From an uncultured Collinsella sp. (lineage in GTDB: Bacteria > Actinomycetota > Coriobacteriia > Coriobacteriales > Coriobacteriaceae), in the NCBI GenBank assembly GCA_900540875.1, contig UQHT01000024.1:1-44633 (forward strand): DNA of 44,633 nucleotides. Direction: 5' to 3'. The notes beneath the pieces were generated by a model. It worked only from the letters and a program-made list of their open reading frames with translations, had not been told where the DNA came from and made no database searches. Within the stretch, counting starts at the first letter, position 1, and every line of letters starts with the position of its first letter. Shown here piece by piece: positions 16,486 through 23,779 of this stretch. A program made the position numbers and the translations under genes.

Positions 16486-16613
16486 TTCGGAAGTATGCGG
16501 CAAAATCTGAACCCTGTGAGCAGACCTGGCTTTTGAGGCCAGTTTATCAGGCATTTTGTTGCGAAAAAACGGGGTGTGCTCGGAGGTCTCAGAATTTGCC
16601 GCATACTTCCGAA
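16486..16613. repeat. Long inverted repeat upstream of the nuclease-fold gene
   Basis: Bases 16486-16522 (starting TTCGGAAGTATGCGGCAAA) are inverted at 16577-16613. The first 19 bases match exactly, and about three quarters of the following 18 match. The 54-base middle is AT-richer. The left arm begins 52 bases upstream of the minus-strand start codon, so the unit probably covers the gene's promoter. It could be an operator, a mobile unit or a recombination site. The rest of this gap, up to the pyruvate kinase terminator at 16793, shows only a small hairpin (GCTAAA/TTTAGC, near 16632-16650). Confidence 0.65.
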
Positions 16614-16790
16614 AACGCGGTCGATCTAGCTCTTGCTAAAACGATTTAGCAGCGTCGGGTAAGGTGTGGTTTCGCCATCGGGCGAACACTTTTAGCGCTT
16701 GGGACTTTATTTTTGGGCCTCGAAAGGTGGATTTCGCGCTTTTGGTAAAGAAATGGGTGCGTGTTTTGCCGTGTGCCGGCATTGACACAG

Positions 16791-16827
16791 AAAAAGGGCC
16801 CGGAAGGCGAAGCCTTCCGGGCCCTTT
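16791..16827 (-). terminator. Terminator of pyruvate kinase
   Basis: A 16-bp perfect stem, 16793-16808 with 16812-16827, loop GAA. On the minus strand it is followed by a run of T. It starts 29 bases beyond the pyk stop codon. Confidence 0.9.
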
Positions 16828-16855
16828 GCAATGCAAACATGCTTGCAAGTACGAC

Positions 16856-18316
16856 TTAACGCACCTGAGCGACGTAAGCGACGTTGGTCGAGGAGACCTT
16901 GTCCTCGAGCTGGACGCTCATGCGGGGATCGCCGGCGGTAGCGACGGTCAAATCGCCAGCCTCGACGTAGCCGAGCTCCTTAGCGGTCTCGATCGCCTTG
17001 ACGATCGTGCCGTTGACGGTGCCCTGGGTAATCTCGGCCTGATGCGGGATAACGCCCCAGTACATAATCATCTGCTGGACGGCCCACTCGTGGCGGGAGA
17101 ACGCGCAGATCGGCATGTTGGGACGGAAGTGCGAGATCAGGCGAGCAGTACGACCGGTGGTCGTCGGCACGGTGATGCACTTGGCGCCAACGGTGGTGGC
17201 CATGTTCACAGCGGACATACCCACAACGTTGTTGACAACGCGGGTGCCGTGAGCATCGGCCGGAACCTCGAGCGGAGCGTGGGCCGGGAGGTACTTCTCG
17301 GTCTCGAGAGCAATGCTGGCCTGCATCTTGACGGCCTCGACCGGGTACTTACCGGCAGCGGACTCGCCAGAGAGCATGACGGCGTCGGTGCCGTCGTAGA
17401 TGGCGTTAGCAACGTCGGCAACCTCGGCGCGCGTCGGGCGCGGGTTCTGCTGCATGGAGTCGAGCATCTGCGTAGCGGTGATGACGGGCTTGTAGGCCGC
17501 GTTGCACTTGGCGATGATCTCCTTCTGGATGTGGGGAACGAGCTCGGGCTTGATCTCGATGCCCAGGTCGCCACGGGCGACCATGATGCCGTCGGAAGCC
17601 TCGAGGATCTCGTCAAAGTTCTCGACGCCCAGGGCGCACTCGATCTTCGGGAAGATCGTCACGTGCTCGCCGCCGTTCTCGCGGCAAAGCTTGCGGATGC
17701 CACGGACGGACTCGCCGTCACGGATGAAGGAAGCGGCGATGTAGTCGATGTTCTCGGTCAGGCCAAAGAGGATGTCCTGACGATCGCGCTCGGTGATGGC
17801 GGGCAGCGAGATGTTGACGTTGGGCATGTTGACGCCCTTGCGCTCGCCGATCAGGCCGTCATTCTTGACGACGCAGGTCATGTCCTGGCCGTCGACGGAC
17901 TCGACCTCGAGGGCAACCAGGCCGTCATCGATCAGGATGAGGGAGCCCTTCTCGACCTCGGAGGGCAGAGCCAGGTAGTCGAGGGAGATGTGCTCAGCGG
18001 TGCCGTGGAAATCCTCGGACGTAGGCTGAGCGGTGACGACGATCTTATCGCCGGTCTTGACGGCAACCTTCTTGCCGTCGACCAGAAGGCCGGTGCGGAC
18101 CTCGGGGCCCTTGGTGTCGAGCAGGATGCCGACGGGCAGACCGAGCTCCTTGGAAATACGGCGGACGCGCTCGATGCGACCGTGGTGCTCGTCGTAGGAG
18201 CCGTGCGAGAAGTTAAAACGGGCGACGTTCATGCCCGCCTTGATCATCTCGCGGATGGTCTCGTCGCTATCGCAGGCGGGACCCATGGTGCATACAATCT
18301 TAGTGCGCTTGTACAT
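16856..18316 (-). CDS. pyk: Pyruvate kinase
   Basis: Makes pyruvate and ATP from phosphoenolpyruvate and ADP, the last step of glycolysis; 486 residues, the standard bacterial length without the extra C-terminal PEP-utilising domain seen in Bacillus. Motifs in order: RTKIVCTMGPA, NVARFNFSHG, DTKGPEVR, the catalytic lysine loop IFPKIE (about residues 221-226), MVARGDLGIE with the magnesium ligands, ITATQML, and RPTRAEVADVANAI. A GGAGGT ribosome site precedes the start. It is divergent from the P-type ATPase, with its own -10 TATAAT and its own terminator, so it is monocistronic. Confidence 0.97.
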   Translation of the reverse strand: MYKRTKIVCTMGPACDSDETIREMIKAGMNVARFNFSHGSYDEHHGRIERVRRISKELGLPVGILLDTKGPEVRTGLLVDGKKVAVKTGDKIVVTAQPTSEDFHGTAEHISLDYLALPSEVEKGSLILIDDGLVALEVESVDGQDMTCVVKNDGLIGERKGVNMPNVNISLPAITERDRQDILFGLTENIDYIAASFIRDGESVRGIRKLCRENGGEHVTIFPKIECALGVENFDEILEASDGIMVARGDLGIEIKPELVPHIQKEIIAKCNAAYKPVITATQMLDSMQQNPRPTRAEVADVANAIYDGTDAVMLSGESAAGKYPVEAVKMQASIALETEKYLPAHAPLEVPADAHGTRVVNNVVGMSAVNMATTVGAKCITVPTTTGRTARLISHFRPNMPICAFSRHEWAVQQMIMYWGVIPHQAEITQGTVNGTIVKAIETAKELGYVEAGDLTVATAGDPRMSVQLEDKVSSTNVAYVAQVR

Positions 18317-18379
18317 TCAGACCTCCATCTGACATCGTCTTGCGCTGATAGATAAACCATAAGAAATAAAACCGTGTTG

Positions 18380-18385
18380 ATTATA
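18380..18385 (-). promoter_or_regulatory. -10 element of pyk
   Basis: A perfect TATAAT on the minus strand, about 64 bases before the pyk start codon. No strong -35 is seen. Between here and the ATPase promoter at 18610 (about 220 bases of rather AT-rich sequence) I recognise nothing further. Confidence 0.5.
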
Positions 18386-18609
18386 ACGAAATGCTGACCG
18401 AATACCCCATAAAATCGACCGTATGCCGAATTAGAAGTTCATTTTTTGCGGGATAAACGGTATATGAAAAAATTTACCAACCGCTCTAACCGCTGCTATC
18501 TGGGCGATATGTCAGTTTGGCGATGTGCCGAAGAAAAAACGTTTTACCAATGTTGAGCATCACACGGTCTGCACCGTTGCGTGCGGACCATATTTCCAAA
18601 CCGATTGTT

Positions 18610-18639
18610 TTGGCTAGACGCGTCGCTTTGGGGTACCAT
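18610..18639 (+). promoter_or_regulatory. Promoter of the P-type ATPase gene
   Basis: TTGGCT (18610-18615) and TACCAT (18634-18639) with an 18-base spacer. Transcription would start near 18646, giving a leader of about 112 bases. Confidence 0.45.
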
Positions 18640-18645
18640 AGCTCC

Positions 18646-18757
18646 ACTATCAACTGCCGCTCAGCACGGCAGCCTTGATGAGCCCTTGCCCTTCTCCTGG
18701 GAATTATGATCGGGCATCAATCTGCTGAGTGGCCCGAATCCCAGGAGGGGACTCTAT
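18646..18757 (+). promoter_or_regulatory. Structured leader of the P-type ATPase mRNA, possible riboswitch or attenuator
   Basis: Several pairings are visible. CTGCCG/CGGCAG forms an early hairpin. TTGATG pairs with CATCAA. CTCCTGGGA pairs exactly with TCCCAGGAG, and the latter contains the Shine-Dalgarno AGGAG. CTCAGCA in the first hairpin can instead pair with TGCTGAG downstream. The mutually exclusive options and the masked ribosome site suggest translational control, perhaps by a cation. I could not match it to yybP-ykoY, M-box or NiCo consensus features. Confidence 0.45.
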
Positions 18758-21439
18758 ATGCAAAAGGAATACCTGTCCGCCGCGGCGGAGGTGCTCAGCG
18801 ACCAAGGTGTCGATGAGAACCTCGGCCTGAGCAACGACGAGGCGTCTTCGCGCCTCGCCAAGACAGGCCCTAACAAGCTCGAGGAAGCTGAGAAGACGCC
18901 GCTGTGGAAGCGTTTCTTTGAACAGATGGCTGACCCTATGGTCATCATGCTGATCGTTGCCGCCGTCATCAGTGCGCTCACGGGCATGGTCAAGGGCGAG
19001 CCCGACTTTGCCGATGTTGCCATCATCATGTTCGTCGTTATCGTCAACTCGGTGCTGGGCGTGGTCCAGGAAGCCAAGAGCGAGGAGGCCCTCGAGGCCC
19101 TGCAGGAGATGAGTGCGGCGCAGTCCAAGGTGCTACGCGACGGCAAGCTCGTGCACCTGCCGAGCGCCGAGCTCGTGCCCGGCGACGTGATCATGCTCGA
19201 GGCGGGCGACTCCGTCCCGGCCGACTGCCGCGTGCTCGAGAGCGCCACGATGAAGATCGAAGAGGCCGCGCTCACCGGCGAGTCCGTGCCCGTCGAGAAG
19301 CATGCCAACGTGATCGAGCTCGTCGCCGGCACCGACGACGTGCCGCTCGGCGACCGTAAGAACATGTGCTATATGGGCTCCACCGTCGTGTACGGCCGTG
19401 GTCGCGCCGTCGTGGTCGGCACCGGCATGAACACCGAGATGGGCAAGATCGCCGGCGCCCTGGCCGAGGCCAAGGAAGAGCTCACGCCGCTGCAGGTGAA
19501 GCTCGCCGAGCTCAGCCGCATCCTCACCATTATGGTTATCGTCATCTGCGTCGTCATCTTTGGCGTTGATATCATCCGCCACGGCGTGGGCAACGTTCTT
19601 ACCGATCCGACCGCCTTGCTCGACACCTTTATGGTTGCCGTCTCGCTCGCCGTCGCCGCCATCCCCGAGGGCCTGGTTGCCGTCGTGACCATCGTCCTTT
19701 CGCTTGGCGTGACCAAGATGGCCAAGCGCCAGGCGATTATCCGCAAGCTCTCTGCTGTCGAGACCCTTGGCTGCACACAGACCATCTGCTCCGACAAGAC
19801 CGGTACCCTTACCCAGAACAAGATGACCGTCGTCAAGCACGAGCTCGCTGCGCCCAAGGAGAAGTTCCTGGCCGGCATGGCGCTGTGCTCCGATGCTCAG
19901 TGGGACGAGGAGCTGGGCGAGGCCGTGGGTGAGCCGACTGAGTGTGCGCTCGTCAACGATGCCGGCAAGGCGGGCCTCACTGGCCTGACTGCCGAGCACC
20001 CGCGCGTGGGCGAGGCCCCGTTTGACTCGGGCCGCAAGATGATGTCCGTGGTCGTCGAGACCCTTGACGGCGAGTATGAGCAGTACACCAAGGGCGCGCC
20101 TGACGTGGTGATCGGCCTGTGCACCCATATCTACGAGGGCGATAAGGTCGTCCCCCTGACCGAGGAGCGCCGTGCCGAGCTCGTGGCCGCCAACAAGGCC
20201 ATGGCCGACGAGGCCCTGCGCGTGCTGGCGCTGGCAAGCCGCACCTACACCGAGGTCCCGAGCGACTGCAGCCCCGCTGCGCTCGAGCACGACCTGGTCT
20301 TCTGCGGCCTGTCCGGCATGATCGACCCTGTCCGCCCCGAGGTCGCCGACGCCATCCGCGAGGCCCACGATGCCGGTATTCGCACCGTCATGATCACGGG
20401 TGACCATATCGACACCGCCGTGGCCATCGCCAAGCAGCTGGGCATCGTCGCCGATCGCAGCCAGGCCATCACCGGTGCCGACCTCGATCGCATGAGCGAC
20501 GAGGAGCTCGACGCGCACATCGAGGATTACGGCGTGTACGCCCGCGTCCAGCCCGAGCACAAGACCCGCATCGTCGAGGCTTGGAAGTCGCGCGACCAGA
20601 TCGTGGCCATGACTGGCGACGGCGTCAACGACGCTCCGTCCATCAAGCGCGCCGACATCGGCGTGGGCATGGGCATCACCGGTACCGATGTCACCAAGAA
20701 CGTCGCCGACATGGTACTTGCCGATGACAACTTCGCTACCATTATCGGCGCCTGCGAAGAGGGCCGTCGCATCTACGACAACATCCGCAAGGTCATCCAG
20801 TTCCTGCTTTCGGCCAACCTTGCCGAGGTGTTCTCGGTGTTTATCGCCACGCTCATCGGCTTTACCATCTTCCAGCCGGTGCAGCTGCTGTGGGTGAACC
20901 TGGTCACCGACTGTTTCCCCGCGCTCGCGCTGGGCATGGAGGATGCCGAGGGCGACATCATGAAGCGCAAGCCGCGCAACGCCAAGGACGGTGTCTTTGC
21001 CGGACATATGGGTCTGGACTGCGTGGTCCAGGGCCTAATCATCACCGCGCTGGTGCTGGCGAGCTTCTTTGTGGGCGTGTATTTTGACATGGGCTACATC
21101 CACATCGCCGATATGATCGCCGGCAATGCCGACGAGGAAGGCGTGATGATGGCGTTCATCACGCTCAACATGGTCGAAATTTTCCACTGCTTCAATATGC
21201 GCAGCCGTCGTGCGTCGCTGTTCACCATGAAGAAGCAAAACAAGTGGCTGTGGGCTTCCGCCGCGCTGGCGCTGGTGCTGACGGTGATCGTAACCGTGCA
21301 GCCGACGCTTGCCGAGATGTTCTTTGGCCCCGTGACGCTTGAGCTCAAGGGCGTTGTTGCTGCCCTGGGCCTGGCCTTCCTGATCATCCCGCTGATGGAG
21401 ATCTACAAGGCGATCATGCGCGCCGTGGAGAAAGAGTAA
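18758..21439 (+). CDS. Cation-translocating P-type ATPase, Ca2+ (SERCA) type
   Basis: An 893-residue P2-type ATPase that exports a divalent cation, most likely Ca2+ (some relatives move Mn2+). Domains in order: the N-terminal cation-ATPase region (about 5-75), the actuator with TGES (about residues 171-174), the M4 helix with VAAIPEGL, the phosphorylation motif CSDKTGTLTQ, the nucleotide-binding KGAPD region, the hinge MTGDGVNDAPS, and M6 with NLVTD, which supplies the Asn and Asp ligands of SERCA-type site II. About ten membrane helices. The start is set by AGGAGGGG upstream. The leader is structured, and a terminator follows at 21599. It is divergent from pyk. Confidence 0.95.
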   Translation: MQKEYLSAAAEVLSDQGVDENLGLSNDEASSRLAKTGPNKLEEAEKTPLWKRFFEQMADPMVIMLIVAAVISALTGMVKGEPDFADVAIIMFVVIVNSVLGVVQEAKSEEALEALQEMSAAQSKVLRDGKLVHLPSAELVPGDVIMLEAGDSVPADCRVLESATMKIEEAALTGESVPVEKHANVIELVAGTDDVPLGDRKNMCYMGSTVVYGRGRAVVVGTGMNTEMGKIAGALAEAKEELTPLQVKLAELSRILTIMVIVICVVIFGVDIIRHGVGNVLTDPTALLDTFMVAVSLAVAAIPEGLVAVVTIVLSLGVTKMAKRQAIIRKLSAVETLGCTQTICSDKTGTLTQNKMTVVKHELAAPKEKFLAGMALCSDAQWDEELGEAVGEPTECALVNDAGKAGLTGLTAEHPRVGEAPFDSGRKMMSVVVETLDGEYEQYTKGAPDVVIGLCTHIYEGDKVVPLTEERRAELVAANKAMADEALRVLALASRTYTEVPSDCSPAALEHDLVFCGLSGMIDPVRPEVADAIREAHDAGIRTVMITGDHIDTAVAIAKQLGIVADRSQAITGADLDRMSDEELDAHIEDYGVYARVQPEHKTRIVEAWKSRDQIVAMTGDGVNDAPSIKRADIGVGMGITGTDVTKNVADMVLADDNFATIIGACEEGRRIYDNIRKVIQFLLSANLAEVFSVFIATLIGFTIFQPVQLLWVNLVTDCFPALALGMEDAEGDIMKRKPRNAKDGVFAGHMGLDCVVQGLIITALVLASFFVGVYFDMGYIHIADMIAGNADEEGVMMAFITLNMVEIFHCFNMRSRRASLFTMKKQNKWLWASAALALVLTVIVTVQPTLAEMFFGPVTLELKGVVAALGLAFLIIPLMEIYKAIMRAVEKE

Positions 21440-21450
21440 CGTACTCGTCC

Positions 21451-21538
21451 GGGCCCACCCCACGCCCTTTCTCCCTCACTGGTCCTCGCGCTTCGCGCTG
21501 CGGGATCGTTCGGGAGAAAGGGCTTCCGGGGCGGGCCC
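21451..21538. repeat. Nested palindrome after the ATPase gene (element B)
   Basis: The left arm 21451-21475 (GGGCCC then GCCCTTTCTCCC) pairs with the right arm 21512-21538 with a small internal loop. The core contains TCCTCGCGCTTCGCGCTGC and GGGAT, closely matching the core of element A at 11440-11465, while the arms are unrelated. It lies 11 bases past the ATPase stop. Confidence 0.6.
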
Positions 21539-21598
21539 TGCGGTATCCTTGCTGGCTTTTCTCCCGCGCGGATGATAAAGGGCTGAGGGAAAGTGTGT

Positions 21599-21634
21599 GA
21601 GTCGGTCGAGCATTTGCTCGGCCGACTCTTTTTT
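21599..21634 (+). terminator. Intrinsic terminator before rsgA
   Basis: GAGTCGGTCGAGC (21599-21611) pairs with GCTCGGCCGACTC (21616-21628), one G-T pair, loop ATTT, followed by TTTTTT. It ends the ATPase transcript. Confidence 0.85.
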
Positions 21635-21683
21635 GTGGGTAAAATACCTGCTCAGTTGTGTGGTTTTGTGCTGGGAGGCATCT

Positions 21684-22868
21684 GTGGGCAAGGCTAAGGC
21701 TAAGGCGAAGAAAAAGACGACGGGGGCGCGGGCTAAGCGTGATCGTCGTCGGAAGCTCGCGACCGAGGCTCCCGCATCTGCTGAGGAGCTGCTGGCAAGC
21801 GTGCCGGGACTCGACGCGCTGCAGGACGTTCCGGCGTTCGATGACCTGCCGATCGATGAAGCTCAGCAGACTGCCTTTGATGATTTCTGCGCACATGCCG
21901 AGGAGCCCGAGCAGATGCAGCTTGGCGCCGTGGTGCGCTTGGATCGCGGGTTTCCACTGGTGGCGACCGCTGACGATACCTTTCGCGCCGAGCATGCCGT
22001 GGGGTTTGCCAAGTCGCGCGGCGAGGACGAGGTCCTTCTGCCTGCCGTGGGCGACCGTGTGGCGGTGCGCCGCGCTCCCGGGCACGATATGGGTGTGATT
22101 GAGTGCGTGCTGCCGCGCCGTACGAGCTTTGAGCGTTGGCGCGGCCGAGCCCGCGGAGAGCGCCAGGTGCTCTGCTCCAACGTGGATAGCGTGCTAATCG
22201 TGCAGGCGCTCGGTGCCGGCGAGGTTCTGCTCGACCGCGTGGCGCGTTCGCTGGTATTGGTGCTCGACTGCGATGCCGAGCCGGTGGTGGTACTCACCAA
22301 AGCTGACCGCTGCGATGCCGAGGAGCTCGAGCGCGATCTGGACCGCGTGCGCCGCCTGGTGGGTCCGGACGTGCGCGTGATCGTGACGTCCTCTGCCGAG
22401 GGCCGCGGCCTGGACGAGGTCCGTGCCTGCGTGCCTGCCGGGAGCTGCGCCATGATTCTGGGCGAGTCGGGTGCCGGCAAGTCGACGCTGCTCAATGCGC
22501 TGCTGGGCCACGATACGTTGGCGACCGGCGGTGTGCGCGAACGCGACGACCAGGGCCGTCACACTACCGTCGCGCGCGTGATGGTGACGCTGCCGGGCGA
22601 CGCCGGCGTGATCGCCGATGCCCCGGGCCTGCGCAGCCTACCGCTCGTGGGTCACGAGCGGGGTCTGGCGCGCGCCTTTCCCGAGATTGTCGAGGCATCG
22701 CGTGCGTGCCGGTTTGGCGATTGCACGCATGTCCATGAGCCGGGTTGCGCCGTTCGCGAGGCCGAGGACGCCGGGCAGATCGACAGCCTGCGTCTGGAAA
22801 CGTTCCAAAACCTGGCGTCATCCATGCGCGTGAGCGCTCAAATGCTCGATCCCGATGTCCATCTGTAA
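21684..22868 (+). CDS. rsgA: Ribosome small-subunit GTPase RsgA
   Basis: Circularly permuted GTPase that helps late maturation of the 30S subunit; 394 residues. The lysine-rich N-terminus (KAKAKAKKK) and an acidic stretch precede the OB-fold (about 75-140). Permuted G motifs follow in the order G4 TKAD, G1 GESGAGKST, G3 DAPGL, and then the zinc-binding tail CRFGDCTHVHEPGC (about 345-358). The start is taken as GTG at 21684, with GGGAGG at good distance; an in-frame reading further up crosses the terminator hairpin. It has its own terminator at 22886. Confidence 0.93.
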   Translation: MGKAKAKAKKKTTGARAKRDRRRKLATEAPASAEELLASVPGLDALQDVPAFDDLPIDEAQQTAFDDFCAHAEEPEQMQLGAVVRLDRGFPLVATADDTFRAEHAVGFAKSRGEDEVLLPAVGDRVAVRRAPGHDMGVIECVLPRRTSFERWRGRARGERQVLCSNVDSVLIVQALGAGEVLLDRVARSLVLVLDCDAEPVVVLTKADRCDAEELERDLDRVRRLVGPDVRVIVTSSAEGRGLDEVRACVPAGSCAMILGESGAGKSTLLNALLGHDTLATGGVRERDDQGRHTTVARVMVTLPGDAGVIADAPGLRSLPLVGHERGLARAFPEIVEASRACRFGDCTHVHEPGCAVREAEDAGQIDSLRLETFQNLASSMRVSAQMLDPDVHL

Positions 22869-22885
22869 TTGATTTTTCCTATGAC

Positions 22886-22919
22886 AGCCGTCTCCCAACT
22901 GTTCGGGAGACGGCTTTTT
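22886..22919 (+). terminator. Terminator of rsgA
   Basis: AGCCGTCTCCC (22886-22896) pairs perfectly with GGGAGACGGCT (22905-22915) and is followed by a T-run. Confidence 0.9.
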
Positions 22920-22957
22920 GCTGCGGAAAAGCCTCGAAACATACAGTTTGCTGACGT

Positions 22958-23009
22958 GCTGACCAAAACCTTGCCACGAGCTTGACGGGCTGGTCAGCTT
23001 TTGGTCAGC
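22958..23009. promoter_or_regulatory. Inverted and direct GGTCAGC repeats upstream of the Tad operon
   Basis: GCTGACCAAAA (22958-22968) is the exact inverse of TTTTGGTCAGC (22999-23009), and a further TGGTCAGC sits at 22991-22998. TTGACA (23017-23022) follows, with no clear -10. The arrangement looks like an operator region for the pilus operon, regulator unknown. Confidence 0.4.
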
Positions 23010-23119
23010 GATTGGTTTGACATCGAAAACAAAGATTGCGATCGCGTCGTTTTGCTGCTTGCCCGCTCGGACAATGGTGGTACGGGCATCCGCCCGGTGC
23101 TACCTTGAGAGGAGCGGCC

Positions 23120-23779
23120 GTGAACAAGAGCAAGCGCATCGCCATCAGTCTGATTGCAGGCGTGCTCGCAGCGCTGCTCTGCATGGTCTACGCATCATCG
23201 ATTCGCTCGCAGGCTGAACAGGCTCAGGCCGAGATGCTGGCCAAGTACGGCGGCGATCGCGTCGAGGTGTGCGTCGCGGCGCGCGATATCGATGTGGGTG
23301 AGACCCTCGATGAGACCAATGTCATAACCCAGGAGTGGCTGACGAGTCTGCTGCCGCGTGACGCGGCGACCGAGCTACGCCAGGTGCGCGGCGACGTGAC
23401 GACTTCGCGTATTCCCAAAAACGCCGTGATCTGCAATGTCTACACCAAGGCCGAGAGCCACATGCTCGAGGTACCTAAGGGCAAGGTCGCCGTTTCGGTG
23501 GCGGTCGATGCCGAGCACTCGGTCGGCGGTGCTGCGGGCGTGGGCAGCTACGTGGACGTGTACGTGCAAAAAGACGGCGTAACCGATCGGCTGTGCGGCG
23601 CGTACGTGATCGATACCAGTGAGGATTCCGGTTCCACGCGCGAGGGCAAGATCGAATGGGTGACGCTGGCGGCTGACCCCGAAGACGTCAAGGAACTGCT
23701 GGGAGCCTCGGGCAAGGGAACGGTCAGCTTGACGATTCCCGCCACGGCGCGCGGCAAAAAGAGCGGAGGCGACGAGTGA
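23120..23779 (+). CDS. cpaB: CpaB/RcpC-like pilus assembly protein
   Basis: First gene of the Tad operon, 219 residues. One N-terminal membrane helix (about 6-27) is followed by an extracellular SAF domain (about 48-110, VEVCVAARDIDVGETLDETNV) and an RcpC-like C-terminal domain with VAVSVAVDAEHSVGG and VGSYVDVYV. In diderms CpaB supports the pilus secretin; here no secretin is expected, so its role at the cell surface is open. The GTG start at 23120 has AGAGGAG upstream; in-frame codons further up have no site and cross the leader. Its stop overlaps the next gene's start as TGATG. Confidence 0.82.
   Translation: MNKSKRIAISLIAGVLAALLCMVYASSIRSQAEQAQAEMLAKYGGDRVEVCVAARDIDVGETLDETNVITQEWLTSLLPRDAATELRQVRGDVTTSRIPKNAVICNVYTKAESHMLEVPKGKVAVSVAVDAEHSVGGAAGVGSYVDVYVQKDGVTDRLCGAYVIDTSEDSGSTREGKIEWVTLAADPEDVKELLGASGKGTVSLTIPATARGKKSGGDE

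Noticed and set aside
16434..16554. Extended start of the nuclease-fold protein
   Set aside because: The extra 40 codons translate the inverted repeat, while the ATG at 16434 has a strong AGGAGG site.
16664..18355. 563-codon open frame opposite pyruvate kinase
   Set aside because: It is a composition shadow of pyk, with Asp/Gly/Val-rich sequence typical of antisense frames.
18646..18757. yybP-ykoY manganese riboswitch
   Set aside because: The conserved GGGGAGUA and GCAAGACC-like loops are not present.
19133..21007. 624-codon open frame opposite the P-type ATPase
   Set aside because: Same reason; the ATPase frame has all catalytic motifs.
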